In this document: positions 25,430 to 37,323 of the stretch, piece by piece | How the letters are laid out: each line of letters begins with the position of its first letter | How positions within the stretch are numbered: the first letter of the stretch is position 1 | From: Gnetum montanum | Lineage: Eukaryota > Streptophyta > Gnetopsida > Gnetales > Gnetaceae | Length of the DNA stretch: 64,000 nucleotides | Assembly: GCA_015680685.1 (NCBI GenBank) | Contig: MNCI01000627.1 | Coordinates: forward strand, 533,932-597,931 | Reading direction: 5' to 3' | The notes under the pieces: model-generated | Told to the model about the DNA's origin: nothing | The model's input: only the letters and a program-made list of their open reading frames with translations | Databases searched by the model: none | Program-made: the position numbers and the translations under genes

Positions 25430-28247
25430 AAATTGTAAAATTTATTTGGCTCATGTGGTTCCAGGTGGAAGTGGCTCCTCCATGGGTCACTTCCCCTTGT
25501 CCTATGCTCTAGGTTTTGGAATTTGATGACTTTGAAGTAGTGCCTAGAGCTTTTCCTCTTTTGTTCGGGGATGCTATGTTGTCCATGCTTGATGCTCCAA
25601 TGTTTGATGGAGTTGGCACCTCCCATGGACATCGTAGTTGAGAGAACATCTTATTTGCTTTGATGTACCAAGTTGCAAACAACCATCGTTCCTCCTCGTA
25701 GGCTCTGGCTTTATCCCTGTACTCTTGAAAATCCATAAGTCGTCAAGCCAAGTCTACTACGACATCTCTCTAGCCTTGGTAGCTAGTCTTAGCCACCTCT
25801 AGTTCAGAATTTTTGACTTCTAGCTTTTGCAACGTTTTCTTGTGCTTCGCAAATTCTGCTTCATATTTGGTGTAGGTGGTAGCTACCTGCTTCTCAAGCT
25901 CTGTTCTCGAGCATCCTGCTGTCAGCATAGCTAGATTGGCATACTATAGGTTTACCAATTCCATGTACTCTGTGAGGTCTTGAATCTATAGGTCCCATCT
26001 TTTAAGCTCTGCCTAGTGGGCAAATGCATATGTGTCCAATATGGCTCGCCAATCAATGTGTTGAGCACTGAAAGTGTTGATGTGGGCCTTGGCCATATGG
26101 ATCTCCTTTTCTATGACTTACTTGTACATTCCCACTTGGTCTCTGAAGTGCTCCTTTAACTTTTTATGCTGTTTGGCTTCATTTTGCCACATGTTTATTT
26201 CAATGGCCATCTTCTAACGAATCACACGTACCTCCTCCGTTGAGAGAGTTTGATTATCTTTGGCCAAACAGTTCATGTCTTGGTTGACCCTGACCAACTA
26301 TTCTCATAATTGCTAAAATTTTTCCTCGAGAACATTCTTCTGTTTCTCCATAGTGATCAACCAAAGATTGCCAGTAGCAAGCTGTTTATTTTCCTCCTGT
26401 AAGGCTCTGAGTGTCTTGGCATGCGTGTAGGTTTGCGCTTGTGCCTTGGAGGCATTCTAGTCGGCCTTCTCTTTCTCCTCTACCACTCTTTTATTGTCCA
26501 CCAATAGTTTATTAAGTTGCTCTATCCTGAAAGTATCCAGCTAGTCTGTAGGAACAAACCGAGATGGGTCCCGCTGTGCAACTTGCAGGGTGACAAGCCT
26601 CTCCTGGAGTCTTGTCAACTCTGCTTCCACATGCTTAGCCCTGATCTCTGCCATGACCAGCTTTCCTTTAGTGGAGATGAGGTCTGATTGTGCTGTTGTG
26701 ACATTCTTGGGAAATGTCAAACAAGGATGTCATTACTTTTCTTATTTGCAACAATCGATCAAGGACATCCTCATGCTCTACAGGAGTCATTGAGGGACCA
26801 GCTAGGGTTTGAGCATCTCGTGCTTCTGTAAAATCTACCAATGGCATAACAGGAACATTGAGAGATTCTTTGATGTGGTCTGTGACCACTTATGCGGCTC
26901 CTGCTGCATCCTAGTGCTGCATGACCACCACTGTGACCCCTTCACCTATTTCCAATTACACCTGGAAAGATGCAACATTCCTTGAAATATTTTGTGACCA
27001 ATGAGTCTCCCCTCCTCCTGTTTGGATGGACACCTCACCCCATGCATGATTAATAGAAACTATGGATCGTACAGTGTCGTTGATGATGCGGAAGAGATTA
27101 GCATCATCACGACTTCCCCAATTGACTATCTCAGTGATGGCCCTGAGGTGGCTCATTAACGATCGGTAATCCTGTGGTGGTGGCAGTTGATCTTGCTGGC
27201 TTGTGTTGGGCCCTACTTCTTATTATTGACTAGGCCTCATGCTTGGAAGTTGGCTAGGATCTGTAGTTTAAGTGGCAGTGGGCCTTGCCATCTATTCTTG
27301 CTCTTGCTCATGCTCTAGTGTCTCACCAACACTTTTCTTTGAAGCTGGTGGCTTTAGCAGTTTAGCGAACGAAGCATTCTGGGCTCTTTTGAGGATGTCA
27401 TTGGTGTACCCAGAATACAAGCACGTTTGCATAGCTTCCTGATGAGACAAGGGAAGGGCAACATGAACTTCCCTGTCTTGCATTCTTCAAAATGCTTCAA
27501 GATCTCCATGAGATATAGATGAGGAAGGTTAGCATTAGCCTTTCCCATCAATATCGCACTTTCTCTTGTCGCATATGTTGAGATTTTTTTTAATCCTCTT
27601 GTGGGAAAGCTGTGATAAGCGCCAATCTTGAAGTATATCCTTTCTTCTAGCATTAACTCTTCATATTTCTTATCTTCTTTGTCGTACATCCTATCCAACC
27701 AAACCCTTCACACATCAGCATCAGAGTGAGTGGACAGGTGAGCAATTTTTGGCCCTATATTCAGAAGGTTCAACACTTTCAAGATGGCCTTGGCGAAAAA
27801 ATCTATAGACACACCGTAAATGTTGACTATGGTGCCTTCTTCCTTATTGTGCCAAAATTGGTACATTTCTCTTAAGTACTAGGCACCACTTTCAGAGAGG
27901 ATAGCCTATAATGGAGACCCTTTGAGTTGGTCCCTAACAACCTTAGGAGTGAATTTCGTGAAAGGTTTGAAGTTCAATTCCACAATCACTACAACCAACG
28001 TGGACTTTTCACGGATGGCCTGAACACACTTCGGGGGTAACGTGAGTTGTTGTCCCTATTTAGGTGTTGTAGCAGCTCCTCCTTTTGCCTATCCCGATAG
28101 TATAGTAGCAGGAGTCTCTTGATAGATGCTAAATGATTGCACCTCTTGCTCTGTACGTTGTTTGGAAGATGCTTATCCTATGCCTCTCTTGGGTCGCTTA
28201 GACACACCTTGAGAGGGTCCTTTTTATTGTTCATGCTTTGGGGCCAT
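25430..28247 (-). pseudogene. Third ORF (post-pol) of element B, degenerate
   Basis: It starts at the ATG at 28247 (MAPKHEQ) after an acceptor-like TTGTAG. The best preserved piece is 27354-27698 with EERIYFKIGAYHSFPTRGLKK, ILMGKANANLPHLYLMEILKHFEE and LPFPCLIRKLC. The coiled-coil-rich 3' part lies at about 25500-26900, with partial frames at 25509-25736 and 26668-26889. Several internal stops make it non-functional as read. It is homologous to 5000-7820 and 52300-54673. The function is unknown; the location suggests an accessory ORF in the env position, but no signal peptide or membrane segment was seen. Confidence 0.7.
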
Positions 28248-28734
28248 CTACAATCACACGAGGTCACTCATTAGTAAGGTTGCTTACCAAAATTAAGTTA
28301 TACCTTACTTCTTGTCTTAATGAATTCATCTCTTATTTTGTGTCATTTAAAGTTAGAAATTTTTTATGAAAATATCCCCAAAATGTTTTAATATTTGGCC
28401 CTCTTTGATTAGGTGGCTTTACAATTTTAATTTTCTGATATAAGTGAGGAGATGAAGTTGTTTTTGGCACATATTTATCATTTTTTTTAATTAATTACCC
28501 TTGATAGTGTCCTTTGTGTGATGACGAATTTCGAAAAATTTGTGCATGATTCAAAGTATACCCCTCACGACTAAGCTGAACACTCCAGGTTTAGATAGGT
28601 TTGAGTAGAATGAAAATCGGAGCATTAGCGAGCGAGTTATGGCTGTTGGAACAAGAGATATGCAAGTCACAAGTCGTAGAAGAAAATTTGAAAAACTTCC
28701 CCATGTGAATAGTTGCAAATGATGTTGACATTCC

Positions 28735-28800
28735 TAGGGGGGCTATATTTATAGTTTTTGGGGGATGCAATATCGTGTCGGACGTAATATCGTGTCCTGT
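28735..28800 (-). promoter_or_regulatory. Internal LTR-like promoter upstream of third ORF (element B)
   Basis: On the - strand, decayed GATATCGC-type motifs (complement of gcaatatcgtgtcgg and cgtaatatcgtg, 28767-28794) precede a TATA box (complement of ctatatttatag, 28743-28754). The ORF start is about 500 bases further at 28247. Same arrangement as 8310-8385. The region 28800-29930 between this site and gag has only short weak frames (for example 29102-29425). Confidence 0.5.
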
Positions 28801-29101
28801 TTAAAGTAGGGTACTTAGAAAAATGGATAAATTTTTGAAATTCCTAACTCAAAAATGAAGGACTTGAAGTTGATGTAAAGGGTCTAGGGTAATATTGAGC
28901 AGGCGTGAAGGCACAAAAAGGATAATAAGGGAAAGAAGAATGTTGGCAGTACAATACTCGAAGGATGTAAAATGATGTGAGGGTAATGTGGGACAAGTGT
29001 AAATTACAAAAGTCACGCAAGTGGGTCCTCCCTAAATCATGTTCTAACCTAGAATGCCCTTGCATAACCACACCTTAAAATATCCATAGGCACTAGAAGG
29101 G

Positions 29102-29425
29102 TTAAAAGTAATCCACACCAGTTCCACAAAACACACACATGTAGATACCACAATGATGAGGTATGAATTCAATGCTACACAAGACATGAGTCACAAATTC
29201 ATGAACAATGAGATGAGGTGAATTGTAGAAGGGGTTGTAGAGATTAGGACATGAGGTAACTGACTCAGGGCATAATGAATCCTTAGTGTAAGGCATGATT
29301 AATGTGTCATTAACCTGTCGCTCAAAATCAGGACCAAGTCCATTCCTCTGATCAATGACATTGCATTGTTTTATCCCAATGATAGACAACAATAAGAGCA
29401 TCATGATGGCAAGGCGTATGATCAC
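29102..29425 (-). other. Short frame in the gag-third ORF spacer of element B
   Basis: This 107-codon frame contains CPESVTSCPNLYNPFYNSPHLIVHEFV, also found in copy 1 (8769-9010). The conservation reflects duplication rather than demonstrated coding. The start lies just beyond the duplication edge at 29356. No family was recognised. Confidence 0.2.
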
Positions 29426-29999
29426 TTGATTTTTTGTACAAGGGAGAAGTGATTTTGCTTTGTGGCACTCTTCTTCTTTCTCTTTTTTTTTTCTCTTTAT
29501 CTTTTTTTTTGATGCATAATCTAGAGAAGCCGCCTACCTTCAGGCATGGATGCATGTCTTTTCAGTGGGACCCCCTAGAATGACATTGAGTTTTCTTGAT
29601 TGAGTGCCTTTTGATTACTCTTACTCCCATTTTTCATTAGATCTACAAGGATCTTAGTAAAACCAAGCTGCATGATAACTCCTACAAATGTCACCAAAGA
29701 GAATCCATAAGTCCCCTTGATGTCACACCCTAGCCATTCTCGCTTAGTCCATCCTTCTTTGCTTTGGGTATAATAAACACAAGGTTACTTTAAGTTTTAA
29801 TGATTAGGAATATCATTGTACTCAGGGTAGAACCTCTTATTAATGGAATGGGTGGGTGGATGTTGTGGGCTTGCTATCCAAATAATTAGTCACCTGAGAC
29901 TTGATAACATAGAACAACACCTCAACCAACGACTCACATGAGTGTTTTATTCGTAGATGAGATTACTCATAAAAAGAAAAAAAGAAAAAACAATAAATT

Positions 30000-31950
30000 G
30001 AAAGATGAAAAATTGAAAAACAAAAAATTGTAAAATTAAAGAAGAGAAAAACATTTATTAATTCTGCTATTGTTAGAATGGAGGTTACCCCAATAGCTAA
30101 ATGGTTGAGCATGGCTAGAATTAATAAATGGAAGGTTTGGATCCAAGCATTTTGGAAATATTGGAGTTTGGTCATATCCAAACCACTGGGTGTCTTTTGA
30201 GGTGGTGGTAGGAATATACCCAAATTGGGGTTCACACACTTGATTGTAGTAGGCATAGTCGGGTAGATTGTAAGATGTGGTCATGTGATAAGGAGTTGAC
30301 CCACTATGGCACTCGTGACTGTAAGATGGTATGCAAGGATCGACATGTCTCCCCATGTGGCTATATTCATTGGACTGCATCGTTGTTGGAGTATTGATTG
30401 GTGGCCCTGAAAAGGTAACATCAGGCATTGGATTCAAAAAGGAAGATGCACCACAGTGTTGGACTTGTGATAGGTTGGCGGATGCAGTGGTTTCTAAACT
30501 GTGGTATCCCTTTCTACTTTCATGTCTAAATAAGGGATGCCTATGATGTTGTGGAAGATTCCCACTATTGTTGATAGTAGAAGCACAAGTAATGTTCCTA
30601 GGTTGATGCTATGGTGCAAAACCTTCTGGAACAACTAGTGGTGATGTAAAAGGAGGTGAAGGATGAGAATATTGTTGTTGAGGAAAAGTGTAAGGTACAT
30701 GAGGTGGCAACCTTGGTGAAGAGGGTATGAGTGGATAGTATTTTAGAGAATGATAACAGTGAGGTGAAGTAGAGGATGATGATTCGATTGGAGAAACAGG
30801 GTGTTGAACATAGTAGGCATTTGGCGTTGGGACATACAAAGGATATGGTCGGGTTGGTGATGGCTTCCCCCATGACTAGGGCTTTTACCATTGTGGTTGA
30901 ACCTGATTTTTCTGTACAAAATCTGGATGTAACATTCCTCCCCAATGCTCGTGTAAAAGTGACAAAACTGGGCATTAGCCTTTGGGGTGATCGTACAGAT
31001 AGACGTTACATTGATATGTGAAGTTGGCAGTTGAGTTCTTATTCTTATTATCTTCTATCCTTTGTTTTGATTATTGCATGGTGTCCTATCCTATTTCTTG
31101 ATTTGGCATAGTTGTGCCTCTACTATTGTTAGCATATTCTCCATATTTTACGTGCACCCACTCCATCATCTAATTGATCTTTGTCTCAATTTCATCTAGT
31201 GATTGTAGTATTGGCAAAGATGATTCCACCTCCTTAAGGTGAGTTAATTTCTTCTTTTTATGGTTATGGACCTTTGCTAACTTGAGATTTTTGTCTTATT
31301 GAGAGCTTTCAACATTCTCCCATTTAGCCATTTCTCCTTCTTCTTTTTCTACCCACTTAATAAGCTCTTGGAGTTGATGGGTTTGTAGCTCATATAGTTA
31401 CCTTGGGCATACATCCCTAGGGTCTCCCTTGTTTCATTACAGAGCCCATCTATGATATGGTACATTAGCCTCTCCTCAAAGAACCCATGGCCTAGGTAGT
31501 TGTTTAACAATGCATAATATCTTTCTAAGGCCATGTCCAAGGGTTCATGTTGCTCTTGATTCCATTCTTGGATTTGTCTCCTCAAGGCCGACACTCTAGC
31601 ATAGGTTAGATATCGTTCAGTAAAGAGTTCTACCATTGTTGGCCAACTACAGATTGATTTTGGTTTTAACGATCTATACCACACTTTTGCTTGGCCAACG
31701 AGTGTCATGGGAAAGAGCTTAAGTTTTTGCCACCCATGATCAATATTATTCCATACACAGGCATCATAGAAGGCTTGTATATGTTGTTGCAGATCTGAAT
31801 CATAGCCTCCTGCAAACTTGGGAAAGTTATTTAAGTCAAGCCTGGGTAGACGGCTTTCCTTGTAATGCCTACGGGATATTTCAATGACCTCTTATATAGG
31901 CATTAGGCTCTTAGTGGCCAACAAGGGTCTAAAATTTCTAGATTTCAAAA
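30000..31950 (-). pseudogene. gag: gag of element B, core and Pro-rich C-terminal part
   Basis: Gag is the structural capsid polyprotein of the element. The core 31349-31950 reads, on the - strand, RPLLATKSLMPI, then RLPRLDLNNFPKFAGGYDSD and TLVGQAKVWYRSLKPKSI with SWPTMVELFTERY. That is the Retrotrans_gag pattern of a hydrophobic core with W-Y-SL and F-RY. Downstream (30036-30437 and 30598-30840) is a Pro/Tyr/Ser/His-rich tail, and a vestigial Cys cluster like that in region C (CEICQYDYPKG, about 60270). Stops interrupt it. The N-terminal part lies at 36720-37197, displaced by the palindromic insertion. Confidence 0.75.
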
Positions 31951-34009
31951 TTTTTTAAGAGCATAAAATTTTTGAAGAGATCTTGTGTGTTAAGGAAAAG
32001 AACGGGGAGGCTGAGAGAAATACTGAAGAAACTGTAAAACAGAAAAACTATTAGATAGAGAGTAATAGAAAGCTCAAAGAATTGCACAACATCTATTGTA
32101 ACACAAAAAATTTTTGGGGACTTGCACCCCTCATCAATGTGTTTAGGCAATGCGGCTAGGCAATCAAAGCTGCAAAGGCAAGGGAATGAGCATGCCAGTA
32201 CATGTATAAATAGGGTCCCAACTTCTAAAATTAGAAACTCCCGGTTATTGAAATTAGAGCGAGCCCCATTCGTCATAGGCGAGATGGGGGTGGGACGATG
32301 TATTGACAAAACTATTACAGAACAGTATTTCAAAGGCGAACATGAAACATTCAACAAATCAGATGTTTTTGGCAGATTCGAAGGGTGTTTAGGGTTTAGG
32401 AGAACCCTCATGTTTGAATGGTGGACTTAAAATTTTATTAGTGACCTCGTGCAGCTAGGCAAGGAATAGTAAAGCAGTAGAAAGATTAAAATCTAAACCT
32501 GAAAAAAATTGAAAGAACTCATCAAAGCATTACATTCACACAAAACGTTTTCGGGAAGTTTCACCCCTCATCAGTGTGGATTTGGTAATGCGGCTGAGCA
32601 GCTGAAGCTACAAAGACAAGGGATGAGCATGCCAGTATGAAACAATATATAATCTCCCATCCTAAAGAAAATAGGAGATAATAACAACCCACTTAAAAAT
32701 AAGGGGGCCCCACTCATGCTGGCTGAATGGGGGTGGGAGAAGGTACTAGCAATTTGAAAATTAGCTTTTCAGAGTGATCTGTCAAAGTCAACAAGGGTCA
32801 AATCTTTTAGCAAAGCTGAAAAAGTGTAGGGTTTAGGAATGCCCTCATGTTTAATCAAATGGGCATGAGGGGTCCAACCATACAAACAAAGACTATTAAG
32901 ATCGCAAGCCCACATTAACAGCAAAAAAAAGAGAAGGGGGGAGGGGGGAGAAGAGGGGGAAAAGGGAAAAATAAAGGGGGAATCCATGTAAAATAGCAGC
33001 AATGACGAAGGAAGTGGAAGCAGCTGCAAAAAGCGATAGCGGCGACGGCTACACAGCGGCGACGATTGCACGGTGATGTCACTGTAAGCGTGGCTACGGC
33101 GGTAGTGGCGGCAATGAGGCAACGACAGTGGCAACGACAAACACAGCAAAGGTGGTAGAAACCAAACGTAAAGCAACTGAAATGGCATCTGAAAAAAGAG
33201 GAAACAAAGAGTTGTAATGGTGCAGATGCTGCAGAGGCACTTGTTGTAAACAAATCACAACTAGAGCGGAAGAGATCAGCGAGATGCCGGGCAATTTCCC
33301 AAGGCACAGTGCTAAAAAAGTAGCCTCTTGCCGTGGTTCACTGAATCCAGCAATGCAATCAATCGTGATGAACTTGCAAAGGAGAACTAACAAAAAAGAA
33401 GAAGATGAAAATGGCAAGACTCCATGAATAGTAGCAATTGGGTTGCTAGTACGCAGAGAACAACCTTACCTAGGCAGCGAGATAGAAAAAGTTTTTAGGG
33501 TAACTTAAAATTTTATTGGTGATCTTCTGCGTCTAGGCAAGGAACGATAAAGTAGCAAAAAGATTAAAACCTGAAAAGATTAAAATCTAAACCTGAAAAA
33601 AAATGAAAGAACTCATCAAAGCATTACATTCACACAAAATTTTTTCAGGGAGTTTCACCCCTCATTAGTGTGGATCTGGTAATGCGATTGAGCAGTTGAA
33701 GCTATAAAGGTAAGGGATGAGCATGCTAGTACGAAACAATTTATAATCTCCCATCTTAAAGAAAATAGGAGATAATAACAACCCACTTAAAAATAGGGGG
33801 GCCTCACTCGTGCTAGTCGAATGGGGGTGGGAGGAGGTATTGGCAATTTGAAAATCAATTTTTCAGGACGATTTTTCAAAGTCAACAAGGGTTGGATCTT
33901 TTGGCAGAGCCGACAAAATGTAGGGTTTAGAAATGCCCTCATGCTTAATCAAATGGACATGAGGGGTCCAACCATACAAACAAAGACAGACAAGATCACA
34001 GGCGCACAT

Positions 34010-34080
34010 TAACAGTAAAAAGGGGGGGGGGGGGAAGAAGGGGGGGAAAGGGGGGAAAAGGGAAAAACAAAGTGGGAATC
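34010..34080. repeat. Poly-G rich tract near palindrome centre
   Basis: ggggggggggggg runs within 34021-34075; the complementary poly-C tract in the opposite arm is at 34530-34560 and another at 35620-35640. They mark unit junctions. Such tracts are strongly structure-forming and error-prone in sequencing. Confidence 0.85.
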
Positions 34081-34219
34081 CATGTAAAATAGCAGCAACA
34101 ACGAAGGAAGCGGCAATAATAGGAATGCCAAAAAATAGTATCCAACACTTGATTTAAAAATGCTACAAAACGTGGAAGTAGCGGCAGTTGCGCGGTAGCA
34201 TCAATGTAAGCATGGTGGC

Positions 34220-34275
34220 AGCGATAGCGGCGGCAATGAGGTAGCGGCAGCGGCAGCGGCAGCGGCGACGGTAAA
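34220..34275. repeat. GCGGCA triplet-rich microsatellite in palindrome unit
   Basis: The sequence gcggcaatgaggtagcggc leads into agcggcagcggcagcggc. The other units have shorter or degraded versions, so the triplet run expanded locally. Confidence 0.8.
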
Positions 34276-34645
34276 CGCAGCAAAGGTGGCAGCAACCAAA
34301 CGTAAAGCAACTGAAATGGAATTTGAAAAAGGGAAAACAAAGAGTTGTAATGGCGCAGATGCTGCAGAGGCACTGGTTGTAAAAAAATCACAACCAGAGT
34401 GAAAGAGATTAGCGAGACGCCAGGCGATTTCCCAAGGCACGGTGCTAAAAAAGTAGCCTCTTGCCATGGTTCATTGAATCCAGCAATGTGATCAACTGTG
34501 ATGAACATGCAATGGTGCTAAAAATGCCCCTTTCCCCCCCTTCTCCCCTCCCCCTTTTTTTGCTATTAATGTGCACCTGCGATCTTGTCTAACTTTATTT
34601 ATATGGTTGGATCCCTCATGTCCACTTGATTAAACATGAGGGCAT

Positions 34646-34682
34646 TCCTAAACCCTAAACCTTAAACCCTAAACCCTACACT
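34646..34682. repeat. Interstitial plant-telomere-like CCCTAAA run
   Basis: About four to five CCTAAACC-type units lie in a row (with one CCTTAAA). Each of the other units holds a single CCTAAACCCTACA (near 35735) or its complement (near 32830, 33920), and the left end has one near 32393. Confidence 0.85.
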
Positions 34683-35860
34683 TTGTCGGCTCTGCCAAAA
34701 GATCCGACCCTTGTTGACTTTGATAGATCGCCCTGAAAAACTGATTTTCAAATTGCCAATACCTCCTCCCACCCCCATTCAGCTAGCACAAGTGGGGCCC
34801 CCTATTTTTAAGTGGGTTGTTATTATCTCCTATTTTCTTTAAGATGGGAGATTATAAATTATTTCGTACTGGCATGCTCATCCCTTGCCTTTGCAGCTTC
34901 GGCTACTCAGCCGCATTACCAGATCCACACTGATGAGGGGTGAAACTCCCCAAAAATGTTTTGTGTGAATGTAATGCTTTGATGAGTTCTTTTAGTTTTT
35001 TTTCAGGTTTAGATTTTAATCTTTTCAGGTTTTAATCTTTCTACTGCTTTACCGTTCCTTGCCTAGCCGCACGAGATCACCAATAAAATTTTAAGTTATC
35101 CTAAATTTTTTTTTCTATCTCACTGCCTGGGTAAGGTTGTTTTCTACATACCAGCAACCCAATTGTTGCTATTCATGGAGTCTTACAATTTTCATCTTCT
35201 TGTTTTTTGTTAGTTCTCCTTTGCAGGTTCATCACGGTTGATCGCATTGCTGGATTTAGCAAACCACGGCAAGAGGCTACTTTTCTAGCACCGTGCCTTG
35301 GGAAATCGCCTGGCGTCTCACTGATCTCTTCCGCTCTAGTTGTGATTTCTTTACAACCAGTGCCTTTGCAGCATCTGTGCCATTACAGCTCTTTGTTTCC
35401 CCTTTTTCAGATTTCATTTCAGTTGCTTTACGTTTGGTTGCTGCCACCTTTGCTGCGTTTGCCACGACCGTTGCCGTTGCCTCATTGTTGTCACTCTTAC
35501 ATTGATGTCGCCGTGCAATTGTCGTCGCTTTTTGCAGCTGCTGCTGCTTCCTTCGTTGTTGCTACTATTTTACATGGATTCCCCCTTTGTTTTTCCCATT
35601 TCCCCGCTTTTCCCCTCCTTCTCTCCTCCCCCCCCCCCTTTTTTTGCTATTAATGTGCGCCTACGATCTTGTCTGTCTTTGTTTGTATGGTTGGACCCCT
35701 CATGTCCATTTAATTAAACATGAGGGCATTCCTAAACCCTACACTTTGTCGGCTCTACCAAAAGATTCGACCCTTGTTGACTTTGACAAATCGCCCTAAA
35801 AATTGATTTTCAAATTGCCAGTACCTCCTCCCACCCCCATTTGACAAGCACGAGTGGGGC

Positions 35861-36028
35861 CCCCTATTTTTAAGTGAGTTGTTATTATCCCCTATTTTTA
35901 AATGGGTTGTTATTATCTCCTATTTTTAAGTGGGTTGTTATTATCCCCTATTTTTAAGTGGGTTGTTATTATCTCCTATTTTTAAATGGGTTGTTATTAT
36001 CCCCTATTTTTAAGTGGGTTGTTAGTAT
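35861..36028. repeat. 28-bp minisatellite, six units
   Basis: Six head-to-tail units of the type cccctatttttaagtggg followed by ttgttattat start at 35861, 35889, 35917, 35945, 35973 and 36001, with C/T and G/A variants alternating. The other three palindrome units have a single copy, so this is a local expansion. Confidence 0.92.
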
Positions 36029-36719
36029 CTCCTATTTTCTTTAAGATGGGAGATTATAAATTGTTTCGTATTAGCATGCTCATCCCTTGCATTTGCAGCT
36101 TCAGTTGCTTAGCCGCATTACCAGATCCACACTGATGAGGGGTGAAACTCCTCGAAAAAGTTTTGTGTGAATGTAATGCTTTGATAAGTTCTTTCAGTTT
36201 TTTTCAAGTTTAGATTTTAATCTTTTCAGGTTTTAATCTTTTTGTTGCTTTATCGTTCCTTGCCTAGCCGCACGAGATCACCATTAAAATTTTAAGTTAC
36301 CCTAAAATCTTTTTTCTATCTCACTACTTGGGTAAGGTTGTTCTTTGCATACCAGCAACCCAGTTGTTGTTGTTCATGGAGTCTTGTCATTTTCATTTTT
36401 TGTTTTTGGTTAGTTCTCCTTTGCAGGTTCATCACAGTTGATCATGTTGTTGGATTGCCTAAACACACTGATGAGGGATGCAAGTTCCCGAAAGTGTTTC
36501 ATGTCACAACAGACGTTGTGCAATGCTTTGAGCTTTCTATTATTTTCTATCTAACAGTTTTTCTATTTTACAGTTTCTTCAGTATTTCTCTCAGCCTCCT
36601 CATTCTTTTCCTTGACGCACGAGATCTCTTCAAAAATTTTAAGACTCTATTTTCTAAAATTTATAAAATTCCTTTATGCACGAGATCTCTTCAAAAAAAT
36701 CTAAAAATTTCTTAAAAAT

Positions 36720-37197
36720 TTCAAAAAATTTCACTAAGTGGGTTGTGAGTTTGTCCGTTGGGACGATGTTGTTACTGTTCATGTTGCCGTTCTCGATTTT
36801 CTTTGTAAGCTTGATTTTTAGTTCTATGTCGATCCCTTGATAGATAGTCATCCGTGTCACAATCTGACATTGAAGGAGTAGAGGACAAGAGGAAACTGTA
36901 AAACTTGTTATGACTTTTGTAAGTTTTCCAGTCATCCCCTAACAAATTCTTGTTAGTTATTGAGAAGGTCCTAGGCCTTTTGGGCCTCCTCGTTCTATGG
37001 GATGTCTCATCCTCACTAGAGGTGTCAGAGTTGGATGATGAAAGTCTTTGAGTATCGTTGGGGTGTTCATGAACGTAGGGGACTTCTGCATAAGGTCGAG
37101 TACTCCAAACTTTATCTTCATCATCATATAATTTGTTGGTTCTCCAATGAATTGCCTTACTTGTTGTTGCATTGTCAGAGTCTTGTGAGAGAAACAT
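36720..37197 (-). pseudogene. gag: gag N-terminal part of element B
   Basis: From the ATG at 37197 (MFLSQDSDNATTSKAIHW) the frame is open for 141 codons, acidic and Ser/Asp/Arg-rich (SSSNSDTSSEDETSHRTRRPKRPR, shown here as a low-complexity stretch). It lies just downstream of the primer-binding site, as expected for gag. A stop follows near 36775 and the palindromic insertion begins about 60 bases later, separating it from the core at 31349-31950. No homologous domain is recognised in this leader part. Confidence 0.6.
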
Positions 37198-37304
37198 TGT
37201 TGTGAACCGCGTGTGATTTAATTAAAATTAATTTCTTCTCTAAGAGATATATCGTAAATACTTTGTATCTTGTGTGATATAACTAATCTAAATAACTAAC
37301 ACCA

Positions 37305-37322
37305 TCCCTAGCAACGGTGCCA
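37305..37322 (-). other. Primer-binding site, tRNA-Asp type
   Basis: On the - strand TGGCACCGTTGCTAGGGA begins one base after the LTR end. It matches the complement of the plant tRNA-Asp 3' end (TGGCGCCGTTGCCGGGGA, from memory) at 15 of 18 positions. This fixes the - orientation and identifies 37324-38157 as the 5' LTR. Confidence 0.85.
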
Positions 37323-37323
37323 A

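Larger units (their letters stand above)
18471..29356. repeat. Large direct duplication, copy 2 (partner 514-9022)
   Basis: Collinear with 514-9022 from ctaagcctaagatgacattt to ccattcctctgatca. It is longer because of the gap-associated duplication (20598-21992) and the copy-2-only segment (22322-23391). It continues past 29356 into the rest of element B, so it is the better candidate for the parental copy. Within it 18471-24440 is the host repeat and 24441-29356 the 3' part of element B. Confidence 0.9.
31950..36715. repeat. 4.8-kb palindrome of tandem repeat units inserted in gag of element B
   Basis: The left arm (31950 to about 34510) is the approximate reverse complement of the right arm (about 34530 to 36715). 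The outer ends match: the left end ataaaatttttgaagagatc and the reverse complement of the right end around 36617-36645. Inwards, each arm carries two tandem units of about 1 kb (about 32430-33500, 33500-34500, 34530-35640, 35640-36430). Each unit contains poly-C/G near a (gct/agc)-rich stretch, a CCTAAACCCTACA block, ggggcccccta, gatgaggggtgaaactcc and a 'tctcctttgcag' acceptor-like site. The arms are clearly diverged, so this is not a simple assembly inversion. The long AT-rich terminal inverted repeats could fit a foldback or Mutator-like element. No transposase and no clean target duplication were seen. Confidence 0.75.

Noticed and set aside
32769-35799. Several long overlapping frames on both strands in the palindrome (Leu/Pro/Ser/Cys-rich)
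   Set aside because: They overlap in different frames over poly-C and triplet repeats, differ between units, and have the hydrophobic low-complexity look of non-coding text. Only the possibility of captured exon fragments was kept.
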